Virus record (IMG/VR): IMGVR_UViG_3300025110_000133
Span: 1 to 23,499 of that record
DNA from: a virus
Reading direction: 5' to 3' (one strand)
Length of the DNA stretch: 23,499 bases
Shown here: piece by piece, positions 13,625 to 21,860 of the stretch
Position numbering within the stretch: the stretch's first letter is position 1
Layout: the number at the start of each line of letters is the position of its first letter
Program-made: the position numbers and the translations under genes
Notes under the pieces: generated by a model
What the model was told of the DNA's origin: nothing
The model's database searches: none
Seen by the model: the letters and a program-made list of their open reading frames with translations, nothing else

Positions 13625-14053
13625 GTGCGCACCCTTCTATCTCTCTTATTTGTGCTTAGCCCTTCTGTTCAGGCTGTACCAGTGGTTCCTCAATTTACAC
13701 AGGGATCTGTTACTTCGCACACGGAAACAAGTACAAAAATTACGGAGACAATTAATTCAATTGACATAAATACAGGCTGGCAATACTCAGTTACGGGTAC
13801 AAATATGAAACATTCTGGCTCATCTGTGTCTCCAACAACTGTTACCGCCCCTTCTCAAACTACTGATGGCATTACTTACACATGGGTTGGTTTAAATCAC
13901 TCCAACAAACCCGACTGGCAACTGCAAACAGATGGAGCATCGTTTCAATTTACCGAAACATACGCTGCTCCTGGGGTCAGCCAGCAAACAATTATCCAGC
14001 GTACAACCGATCAAACAAGTATCACCGATACAACAAGTATCTTTCAACAATAG
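13625..14053 (+). CDS. Secreted Thr/Ser-rich protein, 142 aa
   Basis: The frame is open from an ATG at 13595, but that start would place acidic residues (YDEIN) before the hydrophobic core. The GTG at 13625 gives a standard signal peptide, MRTLLSLLFVLSPSVQA, with cleavage before VPVVPQ. It also starts 10 nt after the previous stop instead of overlapping it. The mature protein is beta-rich and rich in Thr and Ser (VTSHTETSTKITETINSID, TGTNMKHSGSSVSP, FTETYAAPGVSQQTIIQ). The TGTNMKHSG stretch resembles SGTNIKVSTG of the upstream secreted protein, hinting at a shared fold or duplication. Function unknown. Confidence 0.7.
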   Translation: MRTLLSLLFVLSPSVQAVPVVPQFTQGSVTSHTETSTKITETINSIDINTGWQYSVTGTNMKHSGSSVSPTTVTAPSQTTDGITYTWVGLNHSNKPDWQLQTDGASFQFTETYAAPGVSQQTIIQRTTDQTSITDTTSIFQQ

Positions 14054-14766
14054 CTTATGGATTACTCACGTTTAACTACGCTTTGCCTTCTTACGCTGGT
14101 GATGTCGGCGGCGTTAGCGCTACCGCCGCTCCTAACGCTTCGTCTAGTGGGTCCGTCATTAATCAGGGAGTACAAGTCCTACAAGGACCATTCCATACCA
14201 ACACGTACGGTAATGGAATCCAGTGCCAGGGAACTACATTAAGTATTACACCCTTCCTTACTGGAGCGTTATCGCTTAAACGACCTTACGAAAGTTTCTA
14301 CCAAGATCCTGTTTACGATACAACCGATGTGAACGATGATGGAATCATCGATAACCCTGGTGGTATCTTGTATTACAAGGATGTACGAACAGGACAGAAG
14401 GATTCACATTCCATTACAGGTGGAATTTCAGCGACACTTTCAGTACCACTGGATAAAAGATTTACTACTCGGTGTTTATCGGCCGCAACAACCCAGGAGA
14501 AAATACAACAGCAGATCCTGGCTAACAAGAGGCTTGACTTTGAAATTGCCAGGCTTCGTGAGTGCAGCAAATTTAAGTCTCAAGGAATTAATTTTCATCC
14601 TAAGAGTCCTGCTTTTTCAATTTGTTCCGACATATTGACCAGACCATTTAAGGAGAAGCCCATAGATCACGTTCATTCTATTTCCTCAGATCCTTCTGTT
14701 CCTTTCTCCTTTGAGATAAAGACAGAACCTTTGGTTTCTTCCCCCGTAGAGCAAGAATCTTCTTAG
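14050..14766 (+). CDS. Conserved cyanophage secreted protein ('QGVQVLQGP' family); start unresolved
   Basis: The core (SVINQGVQVLQGPFHTNTYGNGIQCQGTTLSITPFLTG, then a DPVYDTTDVNDDG segment and LSVPLDK) matches a protein I recall from many marine cyanophages, normally secreted. It has three parts: a Gly/Thr-rich N-terminal region, an Asp-rich middle and a helical stretch (TQEKIQQQILANKRLDFEIARLREC). The start is a problem. The only in-frame ATG is at 13882, deep inside the previous gene. ATA at 14050, overlapping its TAG, would give a weak signal peptide ending LPSYA before GDVGG. A strong signal peptide begins at ATG 14057 in the other frame (MDYSRLTTLCLLTLVMSAALA) and would need a -1 shift to join. 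The coding end is firm; the start is provisional. Confidence 0.65.
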   Translation: MAYGLLTFNYALPSYAGDVGGVSATAAPNASSSGSVINQGVQVLQGPFHTNTYGNGIQCQGTTLSITPFLTGALSLKRPYESFYQDPVYDTTDVNDDGIIDNPGGILYYKDVRTGQKDSHSITGGISATLSVPLDKRFTTRCLSAATTQEKIQQQILANKRLDFEIARLRECSKFKSQGINFHPKSPAFSICSDILTRPFKEKPIDHVHSISSDPSVPFSFEIKTEPLVSSPVEQESS

Positions 14767-15442
14767 TGATCTTCTTGGAAAAAGATTTGACTTGACCTTT
14801 TAATTGTTTCTGAACGAACTTTGCTAGTGGTTGTCCAAGGAGAGTTACACCGACCACCGAACCAATTGCTATCGCACTTGTATTAATAAGTGTCGTTGGT
14901 GGAGGAGTGTAAGTGTTAACAACTTCCAGTAAAGCTCTTTCTTCGTATAAGACTTTGCATTGATTTCCATCTCGTTTGTACCCCCTAATTATTTTTGTTC
15001 CGTACTTCCCAATTGCTCCTATGGGTAAATCGTCAGGTCTAGGACAAGGGAGAATGTTCGGAATTTGTACATTTGGAATTGCAGCAGACGCATCATTGTT
15101 CGTCTCTTGCAAATTAGAATTGTCTTTTTTGTCGGTATTAACTTTTGGTGTAATAGCTTGAGGGACTGGCTCTATATCTTCTGGCCTGTAATCAACAGGA
15201 TTGTAAGAAGGCATCCCTGCATCACAATATACCTGAACTCCTCTATCGTCATCTGTTCTTAATTTCTTATTGTTACCTGAATCTGGATGTGCTTCTACGC
15301 AGCCAGGAATTTCAAATACAAGATTAGGTGCTTGTAGCTGGAGAGTTATTGGTTGAGCTTGAGGAATATTGGTAGTTGAGACATTGATAATTGTGTCGGG
15401 GATATAAATATCACCAACTTGTATATCTTGAATTGGGTCCAC
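14678..15442 (-). CDS. Conserved cyanophage membrane-anchored protein, 254 aa
   Basis: GTG start at 15442, 2 nt after the previous stop. The N-terminal half is extracellular-looking (IQVGDIYIPDTIINVSTTNI, EIPGCVEAHPDSGNN, VQVYCDAGMPSYNPVDY), with cysteines probably paired. A variable Asn/Asp-rich linker (about 100-118) and a CPRPDDLPIG/KYGTKII/YKRDGNQCKVLYEE block follow. A hydrophobic stretch (TSAIAIGSVVGVTLLGQPLAKF, about 190-211) precedes a basic C-terminus (KKITKKILALRGKKPKVLSLSQRRKEQ). This domain order matches a protein I recall as conserved in marine cyanophages, function unknown. It pairs with the 64-residue gene upstream. Its 3' end overlaps the convergent plus-strand gene by 89 nt. 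Confidence 0.8.
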   Translation of the reverse strand: MDPIQDIQVGDIYIPDTIINVSTTNIPQAQPITLQLQAPNLVFEIPGCVEAHPDSGNNKKLRTDDDRGVQVYCDAGMPSYNPVDYRPEDIEPVPQAITPKVNTDKKDNSNLQETNNDASAAIPNVQIPNILPCPRPDDLPIGAIGKYGTKIIRGYKRDGNQCKVLYEERALLEVVNTYTPPPTTLINTSAIAIGSVVGVTLLGQPLAKFVQKQLKGQVKSFSKKITKKILALRGKKPKVLSLSQRRKEQKDLRK

Positions 15443-15444
15443 GC

Positions 15445-15639
15445 TTAGAAGCGAGGCATCTTAGGTAATCCTGTTTTGCCTGGAAGTGAAGGGATTGACC
15501 CTTTAACTAATGAAGGGATCTCTCCTTTTACTTTGTCTAGTGCCATGTCAATGATTTTTCCTCTGTTGAAGTAAAGACCTGCACCTGTACCAATAATTAG
15601 TACGTTAAGGGCTAAAGAAGTGATTGCGATTGCTTTCAT
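15445..15639 (-). CDS. Single-TM small protein, 64 aa
   Basis: The N-terminal segment MKAIAITSLALNVLIIGTGAGLYF is one membrane span or signal anchor. It is followed by a basic/acidic helix (NRGKIIDMALDKVKGEIPSLVKG) and a Pro/Gly/Lys tail ending MPRF. Small proteins opening MKAIAI-SL are, as I recall, found beside the 254-residue family in cyanophages. The ATG follows the tail-fibre gene by a 23-nt gap, and its stop is 2 nt before the next GTG. Function unknown; a membrane partner for the downstream protein is likely. Confidence 0.75.
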   Translation of the reverse strand: MKAIAITSLALNVLIIGTGAGLYFNRGKIIDMALDKVKGEIPSLVKGSIPSLPGKTGLPKMPRF

Positions 15640-15662
15640 AGTTTTATGGATGGGATTTCCAT

Positions 15663-17462
15663 CTATTCAGTAATTAATACGCTAGTTGCGCTTAGAGCTT
15701 TTCCAACAACAACAGAAGTTAAACCAGCCGTTGCAGAAAGTGCTCCTGCATCTGATGAATAAATTTGTGTTCCAGGGGTTAAAGAAGATGATGCTACTGT
15801 AGATCCTGAAAGTTTAATAACTGCTGTATCTCCGTCACTATAATTTCCAGATGATACACCAAGATAATTAGCAGTGTTAATAGTTGAAGATGCTGGTGTT
15901 TTTATACCCCATCTACTAGTAGTACTAGAACCTAGATATCCAAAGATTTCTTGATTAGAGCTTGTGTCATACACAACATGCACCATATCATTAACGGCAT
16001 TTGTCCTACCATTTTCTTCCGCACTCCAAGAAACGTCATTATCACTTGAGTTTAGAGTTGCATACCTAATTTTAGAACCGCTACTTGATGGATAATGGAA
16101 AACGAATTTTCCAATATCAGGATTAAATTCTAAAGATCTAGATCCAAGAGTTGAAGTAAAGCTAGAAAAAACGTCAGTAGTTGAACTATTTGTAAGTTGC
16201 CAAGAACCTCCTGACATCTCTTGTGCAACTACTAAACATTTAACTTTACTATTTGTATGATCCTTATAAACAATTAAGAATTTTTTATTTGTAGTATCAA
16301 AAGCAATGGATGTGCCAGTACATCTACAGGAATCAATTGTATGGATACTAGTTTCAGTGGCATCTATTTGACCAACGACATGAATACCTCTGTAATATAC
16401 ACCTGTAGCACTAGAGCCTGACGTAGACCATGTAACTAAATGCCTAAAAGAAGGATCAGGTGCATAAGCTATAGAAGTAGCTCCCCAACTACCGCTGTTA
16501 CTAATATTACCATCTCCTCCATTGGTAAGTGATGGACTAGAATAGCTGCCAGCTATGAGTCTCTTAACACCTATATAACCACCAACAGTTCCTGTTTTGT
16601 AGATAAATGCCATTCCTTCGTCATCAGAACCAGAACCACTAATACAACCTGCAGATGCACCAGCTTCCCATCCATTTACTTCTTCAATATCATTATATGA
16701 TGGTGTAGTTCCACTTATTTTTACTGCTTGAGCTGCATTGTAGTTAGAATTGTCTTTGTCATACATGACTGCGCCGTGCCCAGCTTTTGCAGAGTATCCT
16801 ACTTGTATATAATAAGTCGCTTGACTATTAAATACTACAGGAGTTCCAAAACTAATTGATGTACCACTTATTGTCCCTACAACACCTGATCCATAGTTAT
16901 TAGAATCTCTATAAGCAACAAATATCTTATTTTGACCTGAATCATAGTATCCCTTTGGTTCATAATGATTAGTATTGCTATCTATTACGGCATCAGTTAC
17001 ATCCTGAGCTATGGCTGTTGGAACTTGTACCTTACCATCACTCTTTAAATGTACTACTTGACCCGTAGATATTGAACCTGAAGCTACTATAGATACTTCA
17101 GGATCTGAACTTGGTATAGCAGCCCATGTTAAACCACCAGATGCACTTGATTTAGCTGTTAATACATGATCATTAGTTGGAGTATTATCTACTTTTAAAT
17201 TAGCTTCATCTACAATATTATCTGCTATTACTTGAGCACCATCTGCTGTAGAAGTTACTTCTCCAGAGTGGTTAGGGTGGGTGTATTCATTAGCCGCAGC
17301 CCACGTCAACCCACCAGTATTACCTGTTTTCTGTAGGAATTGTCCGTTAGAGCCAGCGTTGCTTATCTGTAGCCTTGCTTCATCAACCGCTTCATCTGCA
17401 ATGATGGCTTGGCTGGCAGCGTCATCTTTGACGCCGCCTGTTGAAATTTTTGTTAATGCCAT
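15663..17462 (-). CDS. Second tail fibre / receptor-binding protein, 599 aa
   Basis: The N-terminus (ALTKISTGGVKDDAASQAIIADEAVDEARLQISN) and two GGLTWAA units within about 120 residues are typical of marine cyanophage fibre proteins. Residues about 130-500 contain repeated short blades such as KKFLIVYKDHTNSK and GHGAVMYDKDNSNY, resembling a beta-propeller head. The last about 70 residues (NYLGVSSGNYSDGDTAVIKLSG..., SSLTPGTQIY) are a paralogue of the C-terminal module of the long fibre upstream. The ATG is 3 nt after the previous stop. There is no T7 fibre adaptor domain, so it probably attaches through the longer fibre or another tail protein. Host recognition is inferred. Confidence 0.82.
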   Translation of the reverse strand: MALTKISTGGVKDDAASQAIIADEAVDEARLQISNAGSNGQFLQKTGNTGGLTWAAANEYTHPNHSGEVTSTADGAQVIADNIVDEANLKVDNTPTNDHVLTAKSSASGGLTWAAIPSSDPEVSIVASGSISTGQVVHLKSDGKVQVPTAIAQDVTDAVIDSNTNHYEPKGYYDSGQNKIFVAYRDSNNYGSGVVGTISGTSISFGTPVVFNSQATYYIQVGYSAKAGHGAVMYDKDNSNYNAAQAVKISGTTPSYNDIEEVNGWEAGASAGCISGSGSDDEGMAFIYKTGTVGGYIGVKRLIAGSYSSPSLTNGGDGNISNSGSWGATSIAYAPDPSFRHLVTWSTSGSSATGVYYRGIHVVGQIDATETSIHTIDSCRCTGTSIAFDTTNKKFLIVYKDHTNSKVKCLVVAQEMSGGSWQLTNSSTTDVFSSFTSTLGSRSLEFNPDIGKFVFHYPSSSGSKIRYATLNSSDNDVSWSAEENGRTNAVNDMVHVVYDTSSNQEIFGYLGSSTTSRWGIKTPASSTINTANYLGVSSGNYSDGDTAVIKLSGSTVASSSLTPGTQIYSSDAGALSATAGLTSVVVGKALSATSVLITE

Positions 17463-17465
17463 AAT

Positions 17466-20400
17466 TTAGAATGAACCGTGGTCTCTAAGGAATAGTGTAG
17501 TCGCATTTATAGCTGTGCCAGCTTTGACAGTTCCTGTTCCACTAGTAGTAGCCATAGAGCCATCAGGTTGAGCATAGTAAGTACTCCCAGGAGTTAAACT
17601 AGACCCTGTAACTGTACTACCAAAGGTTTTAATAGTTGCTGTATCACCATCACTATATGCGGCTTTAGCAAATCCCATATAATTCGCAGTAGTCATGGTG
17701 TATGTCGCATTATGTAGATCCTGTTGACCTGCTACTAAATGATCTCCAGAAGAAGCATTAGAAAAGCCCATTGACCTATCTTTTATTGAGTCATAAATCA
17801 TCCTTCGATAACCACCTTGAGTGTTTTGGTTATGTATCTGTTCTTCACTTGATATCCAAGTTATAGTATTTCCACTAACTGTAAAACCTAGTATATGGTG
17901 ACGTGAATTGCTATCGTTCTGATAAGAAAACCAGAAACTACTACGGCTTGAAACGAAACCGTCTGATTCTCTATTGTTACCATTCATTGCACCCTGAGAG
18001 TGACTAGAAGTAGTAGTTGTCCATGTACTTAGATTATTATTTGAAGAACTTGTTGATAGTACTGCGGCAGTTATTGCACCACTACTAGAAGGAATACCAG
18101 CTTTCCATTTTATAATTAATTTATTATCATTAGAGTCATATAGCAGACAAGCTGCAGAGGCAGAGCTAAGCGTATAAGTACTGCCCCAAGTTATAGTGCC
18201 AGCATTTGTACCACCTGAGATTGCACCTGCCAAATATTTAATATCATTACCTACTTGAACTGCTGTTACAATCTTACTGTTTGTAGTGTCGTAAGCACAT
18301 GTAATACGGTGTTTATCTGCTGGAGTTCCTATACTAGAACTTACTTCAGTATCAGTTCCTCCACTAAAAGTTCTACTTGTACCAGAACCTGAGAAGTCAA
18401 TAACTCTATAACCAAACTTATCAACACCTACTCCACCACTCTCATCACCCTGATTCCAAAAGACAACTGCCCTTGTATTACTTATCCTTTGTATCGCCAT
18501 ATCTCTACCTGCTAGGCCGTTAGACATTAGATTATTTTCTGTTCCAAGATCTAATCCTGATCCATTCCAATGGACGGTCCTGCCTTTTATGGCTCCAGTT
18601 GCGTTAGGAGTAGTCCATACAACAAACCAATAATTATCTCCCATGTATTCTACTTCTGGAGAAGCGTAATACCATGTACCAGTATCAAGGGTAACAGGGG
18701 TTATCAAGCTAGTAGCTAAGGTAGTTGAGCCACCATGTGTAATTGTTAAGTATATTGTCCCTTCTGTAACGTATCCAGAACCATCAGGATGATGACCTCT
18801 CCATCCGACTAGTGCAATACCGTTAGAACTATCGACTGATCCACTTTGGCTGTTTGAATCTGGGTTGAATGCAGCGAATATATTCCCTCCAGCACCAGAG
18901 TTTATTGTTGTAGCAGATTGACCAGTTGTACTTGTAGGACCATTCTTAGGAACATAAGTTGTTGTTGGTGCTTTAAATTTTCCAGCACTTGTTAAGTAGA
19001 CTGCTTTATTAATAGGAAGCGCACCATCAGCTACTCCAGTTAGAGTAGGAGATGATTCTAGAGCGGCTCCATTAACAGTTAATGCACCTACTACGTTGAC
19101 ACCAGATGATGTTGTTTCAAGCCGCTTGGTTGGTGTATTTCCATAATAAAGTTCAACACATTGATCACTACCTGAGTTCTCTCTCAGCCTCATGTAGTAG
19201 TTGCCTGCACCCGAAGTATTCCAAAAATTAATATCTTTACTAGATCCAAGATTTATATCTTTACTATTTCCACTTTGTAAGGCTAGGTCTGTATGTGAAG
19301 TACTAATTAATGCTTCACTTGTGGTCAATTGTATGTTTAAATTCGCATAACTACTTCCACCACTTCCCCAACTTGCTTTAGGAGAAGCTGCTCCTGTACT
19401 TGGACTTTGGAAAATAAGCTGATTCTCTGACTTGTCCCATTGTATATTTGACGCTGCACCTAGAAACCGAACATCACCATCAAAATTAGTCTTATCAGCT
19501 ACGCTATCGTGCCATATATTAAAATCATGCCCCGTACCAAAAGCTGCCTTAACATTGTCATGGAAGTTGAATTCAACATTGCTTCCACTGATTACTGTAT
19601 CTCCAGTAAGAGTCCCTCCAGCTAAAGGTAGATAAGCACCATCTCCCCACTCCATCCCATTGGATGTATATTTAAGTATTTTACCTACTGAGGGTGCGTT
19701 ATGTATGTCTAACTTACCTTCTGAGATTGCAGCACTACTTGATATATCTCCATCAACAATACTTCCGTCAATAATGTGACTTGAGTTAACTGAGTTAGCA
19801 CTAGGCGTACCAATACTTACACTTGATCCGCAAGTAATTATAAAGAAATCACTTCCAGATGCAGGTGCAGCACTGAAGATTATGTCATTACCACTAATTG
19901 CAAATCCCTCAGATGGAACTCCTGTTCCAGCATTAGGTTTCTGAATGACTCCATTGACACTGACTATATGTTGTTGAGCAGATGTACCAGGGTTGCTTAA
20001 TGTAAATTGTTTTGCAGCACCATCGAAATTCCCTGAAGAGTTACCAATAGATCCACCTGCACCTGACAAGGTATTAACAAAGAAGCTACCAACTGATGCA
20101 ACGTCATCCCACGCTGAACCGTTGTACACCTTCATCTTGTTAGCGGCGGTATCAAAGTAAAGATCACCCTCATCGTTATTGGATCCAGGTGCAGAACCAG
20201 CTATTCGATATCGACTATTGAAATCGTTAATGTCATCACTTAACTGTTTAACATCTGTTTCACTTGTAAGAATCTTGTGATAGCTATAAGTATTGGCAGT
20301 GGAAGTAGATACGACAATTAATCCAACACCAGCAGCTAGTGTTTCTCCGTTTAACGAGCTAGGAAATCCATTAATAGTTACTGTCGTGTTATCAACTCTC

Positions 20401-21857
20401 TTCCCTGATGTACTTACTCCAGAGCCATTTATTACAACACCAGCAGCATTATTAATACTGACTACAACTCCAGTTCCAGGCTGAGTATTAGGGAATGAAA
20501 CCTCGTCAGCAATGGTAGTAAATCCACCAATAGCTGTTTGAGAACTAGCAACGTGAGCAGCAATAACCTTTGAACTTGGTATCTCTGTATCGCTAGTGGT
20601 GTCTAAAGTTCCACTGGAAGTCTTAAAGGATTTACCAGCGACAATATTTAATTCAGTAGTTGAGGCTGTAACGCCATCTAATTTATTTAGTTCTGAAGTA
20701 TTAGAAGTGATTCCATCTAAAGTATTTAGTTCTACAGGTGTAGAAGTTAGACCGTCTGTTTTATTTAATTCTGCTGTTGTAGCAGTAACACCATCAAGCT
20801 TATTTAGTTCTGCTGTTGTAGCAGTTAAACCATCTAGTGTTTCAACTTCAGCTTGTGTTAGATCAGCTAATGCAGATGCTGTGCCTGAACTCATAGTTGC
20901 GAGTTCTGTCAACTCAGCATCTAAGGGTTGTTTCGCATCTAGCTGTGTTTGTACGTTAGAAGTGACACCATCAACATGGTTAAGTTCTGTTGTTGTAGCG
21001 GTAACTCCATCAAGTTTATTTAACTCATCTGTACTTACAGTGGCTCCATCTAATATCTGTACTTCGGCTTGAGTTAAATCTGCTAAAGCTGAAGCTGTAG
21101 TAGAACCCATTGTTGCGAGTTCTGTTAACTCAGCATCTAAAGGTTGCTTTGCGTCTAGTTGAGTCTGAACATTTGAAGTAACACCATCAACGTAATTAAG
21201 TTCAGCAGTTGTAGCAGTAACCCCGTCAAGTTTATTTAATTCGTCAGTACTAGCAGTTAAACCATCTATTGCTTGGACTTCGGCTTCTGTTAATTCAGCT
21301 AGGGCATTAGCTGTAGTTTGGCCCATTGTTGCTAGCTCAGTTAGCTTGGCACTCTTAGGCTCGGCTGTTGTATCTACATAGTTCTTAGTTGCTGCATCTT
21401 GTGCTGCTGTTGGATCAGCAACTTTAGTCAGTCTTAAATTACCAGCACTAGATTCTCCCATTGAAGGAAGACCAGTAGCTTCATCAACACTGACTGTTTT
21501 ACCTTGGTTATCTTTTAACTCTTGGTCAATATATAAACTTTGTAGAACACTTGTATCTAAGTCGTTAGCAGTAAGGGTTGAACCATCTGCATAATCGACA
21601 AGAGGTGTAGCAAGTGATGAGTTTCTTCTTACTTCTACTCTTAAGTTTGCTGATGTTATTCCTGTATTTAGTCGTATAAGTTTAGGAGATACGTTAGTTA
21701 TTACTTGATACTGTGCCGATCCTGATCCTTGAGTTAGCTTGCTGTAATTGAGGTAGACCTCTATATGTTCTTCTTTGATGTAAGGGAAGGTGAACTGAAA
21801 GTCAGTAGTCCCTTGCGCTGAAGAAGAATTTACTATGTACGATGCTGTGTAACTCAT
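17466..21857 (-). CDS. T7 gp17-like long tail fibre, 1463 aa
   Basis: Residues 1 to about 130 match the T7 tail-fibre adaptor domain (YTASYIVNSSSAQGTTDFQFTFPYI..., DYADGSTLTANDLD...SLYIDQEL), which binds the tail. A DPTAAQDAATKNYVD block follows. Then come 72-residue repeats (about 170-405) with TAELNKLDGVTATTAELN units, likely a trimeric shaft. Further beta-rich shaft elements (DVRFLGAASNIQWD, VVGALTVNG) lead to a predicted propeller-like head (about 990-1390, with YDTTNSKIV, YDSNDNKLIIKW). A terminal module (GFAKAAYSDGDTATIKTFG, SSLTPGSTYY) closes the protein. T7 gp17 is 553 residues, so this fibre is far longer. It starts 3 nt after the gp16-like stop, the T7 order. Confidence 0.93.
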   Translation of the reverse strand: MSYTASYIVNSSSAQGTTDFQFTFPYIKEEHIEVYLNYSKLTQGSGSAQYQVITNVSPKLIRLNTGITSANLRVEVRRNSSLATPLVDYADGSTLTANDLDTSVLQSLYIDQELKDNQGKTVSVDEATGLPSMGESSAGNLRLTKVADPTAAQDAATKNYVDTTAEPKSAKLTELATMGQTTANALAELTEAEVQAIDGLTASTDELNKLDGVTATTAELNYVDGVTSNVQTQLDAKQPLDAELTELATMGSTTASALADLTQAEVQILDGATVSTDELNKLDGVTATTTELNHVDGVTSNVQTQLDAKQPLDAELTELATMSSGTASALADLTQAEVETLDGLTATTAELNKLDGVTATTAELNKTDGLTSTPVELNTLDGITSNTSELNKLDGVTASTTELNIVAGKSFKTSSGTLDTTSDTEIPSSKVIAAHVASSQTAIGGFTTIADEVSFPNTQPGTGVVVSINNAAGVVINGSGVSTSGKRVDNTTVTINGFPSSLNGETLAAGVGLIVVSTSTANTYSYHKILTSETDVKQLSDDINDFNSRYRIAGSAPGSNNDEGDLYFDTAANKMKVYNGSAWDDVASVGSFFVNTLSGAGGSIGNSSGNFDGAAKQFTLSNPGTSAQQHIVSVNGVIQKPNAGTGVPSEGFAISGNDIIFSAAPASGSDFFIITCGSSVSIGTPSANSVNSSHIIDGSIVDGDISSSAAISEGKLDIHNAPSVGKILKYTSNGMEWGDGAYLPLAGGTLTGDTVISGSNVEFNFHDNVKAAFGTGHDFNIWHDSVADKTNFDGDVRFLGAASNIQWDKSENQLIFQSPSTGAASPKASWGSGGSSYANLNIQLTTSEALISTSHTDLALQSGNSKDINLGSSKDINFWNTSGAGNYYMRLRENSGSDQCVELYYGNTPTKRLETTSSGVNVVGALTVNGAALESSPTLTGVADGALPINKAVYLTSAGKFKAPTTTYVPKNGPTSTTGQSATTINSGAGGNIFAAFNPDSNSQSGSVDSSNGIALVGWRGHHPDGSGYVTEGTIYLTITHGGSTTLATSLITPVTLDTGTWYYASPEVEYMGDNYWFVVWTTPNATGAIKGRTVHWNGSGLDLGTENNLMSNGLAGRDMAIQRISNTRAVVFWNQGDESGGVGVDKFGYRVIDFSGSGTSRTFSGGTDTEVSSSIGTPADKHRITCAYDTTNSKIVTAVQVGNDIKYLAGAISGGTNAGTITWGSTYTLSSASAACLLYDSNDNKLIIKWKAGIPSSSGAITAAVLSTSSSNNNLSTWTTTTSSHSQGAMNGNNRESDGFVSSRSSFWFSYQNDSNSRHHILGFTVSGNTITWISSEEQIHNQNTQGGYRRMIYDSIKDRSMGFSNASSGDHLVAGQQDLHNATYTMTTANYMGFAKAAYSDGDTATIKTFGSTVTGSSLTPGSTYYAQPDGSMATTSGTGTVKAGTAINATTLFLRDHGSF
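20640..21350 (-). repeat. 216-bp coding repeats in the tail fibre shaft
   Basis: Three units of 72 codons (for example GTTGCGAGTTCTGT at 20896 and again at 21112, exactly 216 bp apart) encode LTELATM, ALADLTQAEVQ, DGxTxSTDELNKLDGVTATT and NVQTQLDAKQPLD. The third unit decays into shorter ELN-LDG-TS units of about 14-18 codons. They form an elongated fibre shaft and are a site for recombination or slippage. Confidence 0.85.
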
Positions 21858-21860
21858 GGC

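Noticed and set aside
13611-13769. Overlapping 52-codon frame starting ATGA at the secreted-protein stop (hydrophobic start, basic tail)
   Set aside because: It lies wholly within the next secreted-protein gene, whose frame has a clear signal peptide. It has no lipobox, so it does not fit an Rz1-like spanin. Probably chance.
20596-21072. Long plus-strand frame (158 codons) opposite the tail fibre repeats
   Set aside because: It is the antisense of the repeated fibre shaft; its Val/Ser repeats mirror the ELNKLDG units and it has no start context.
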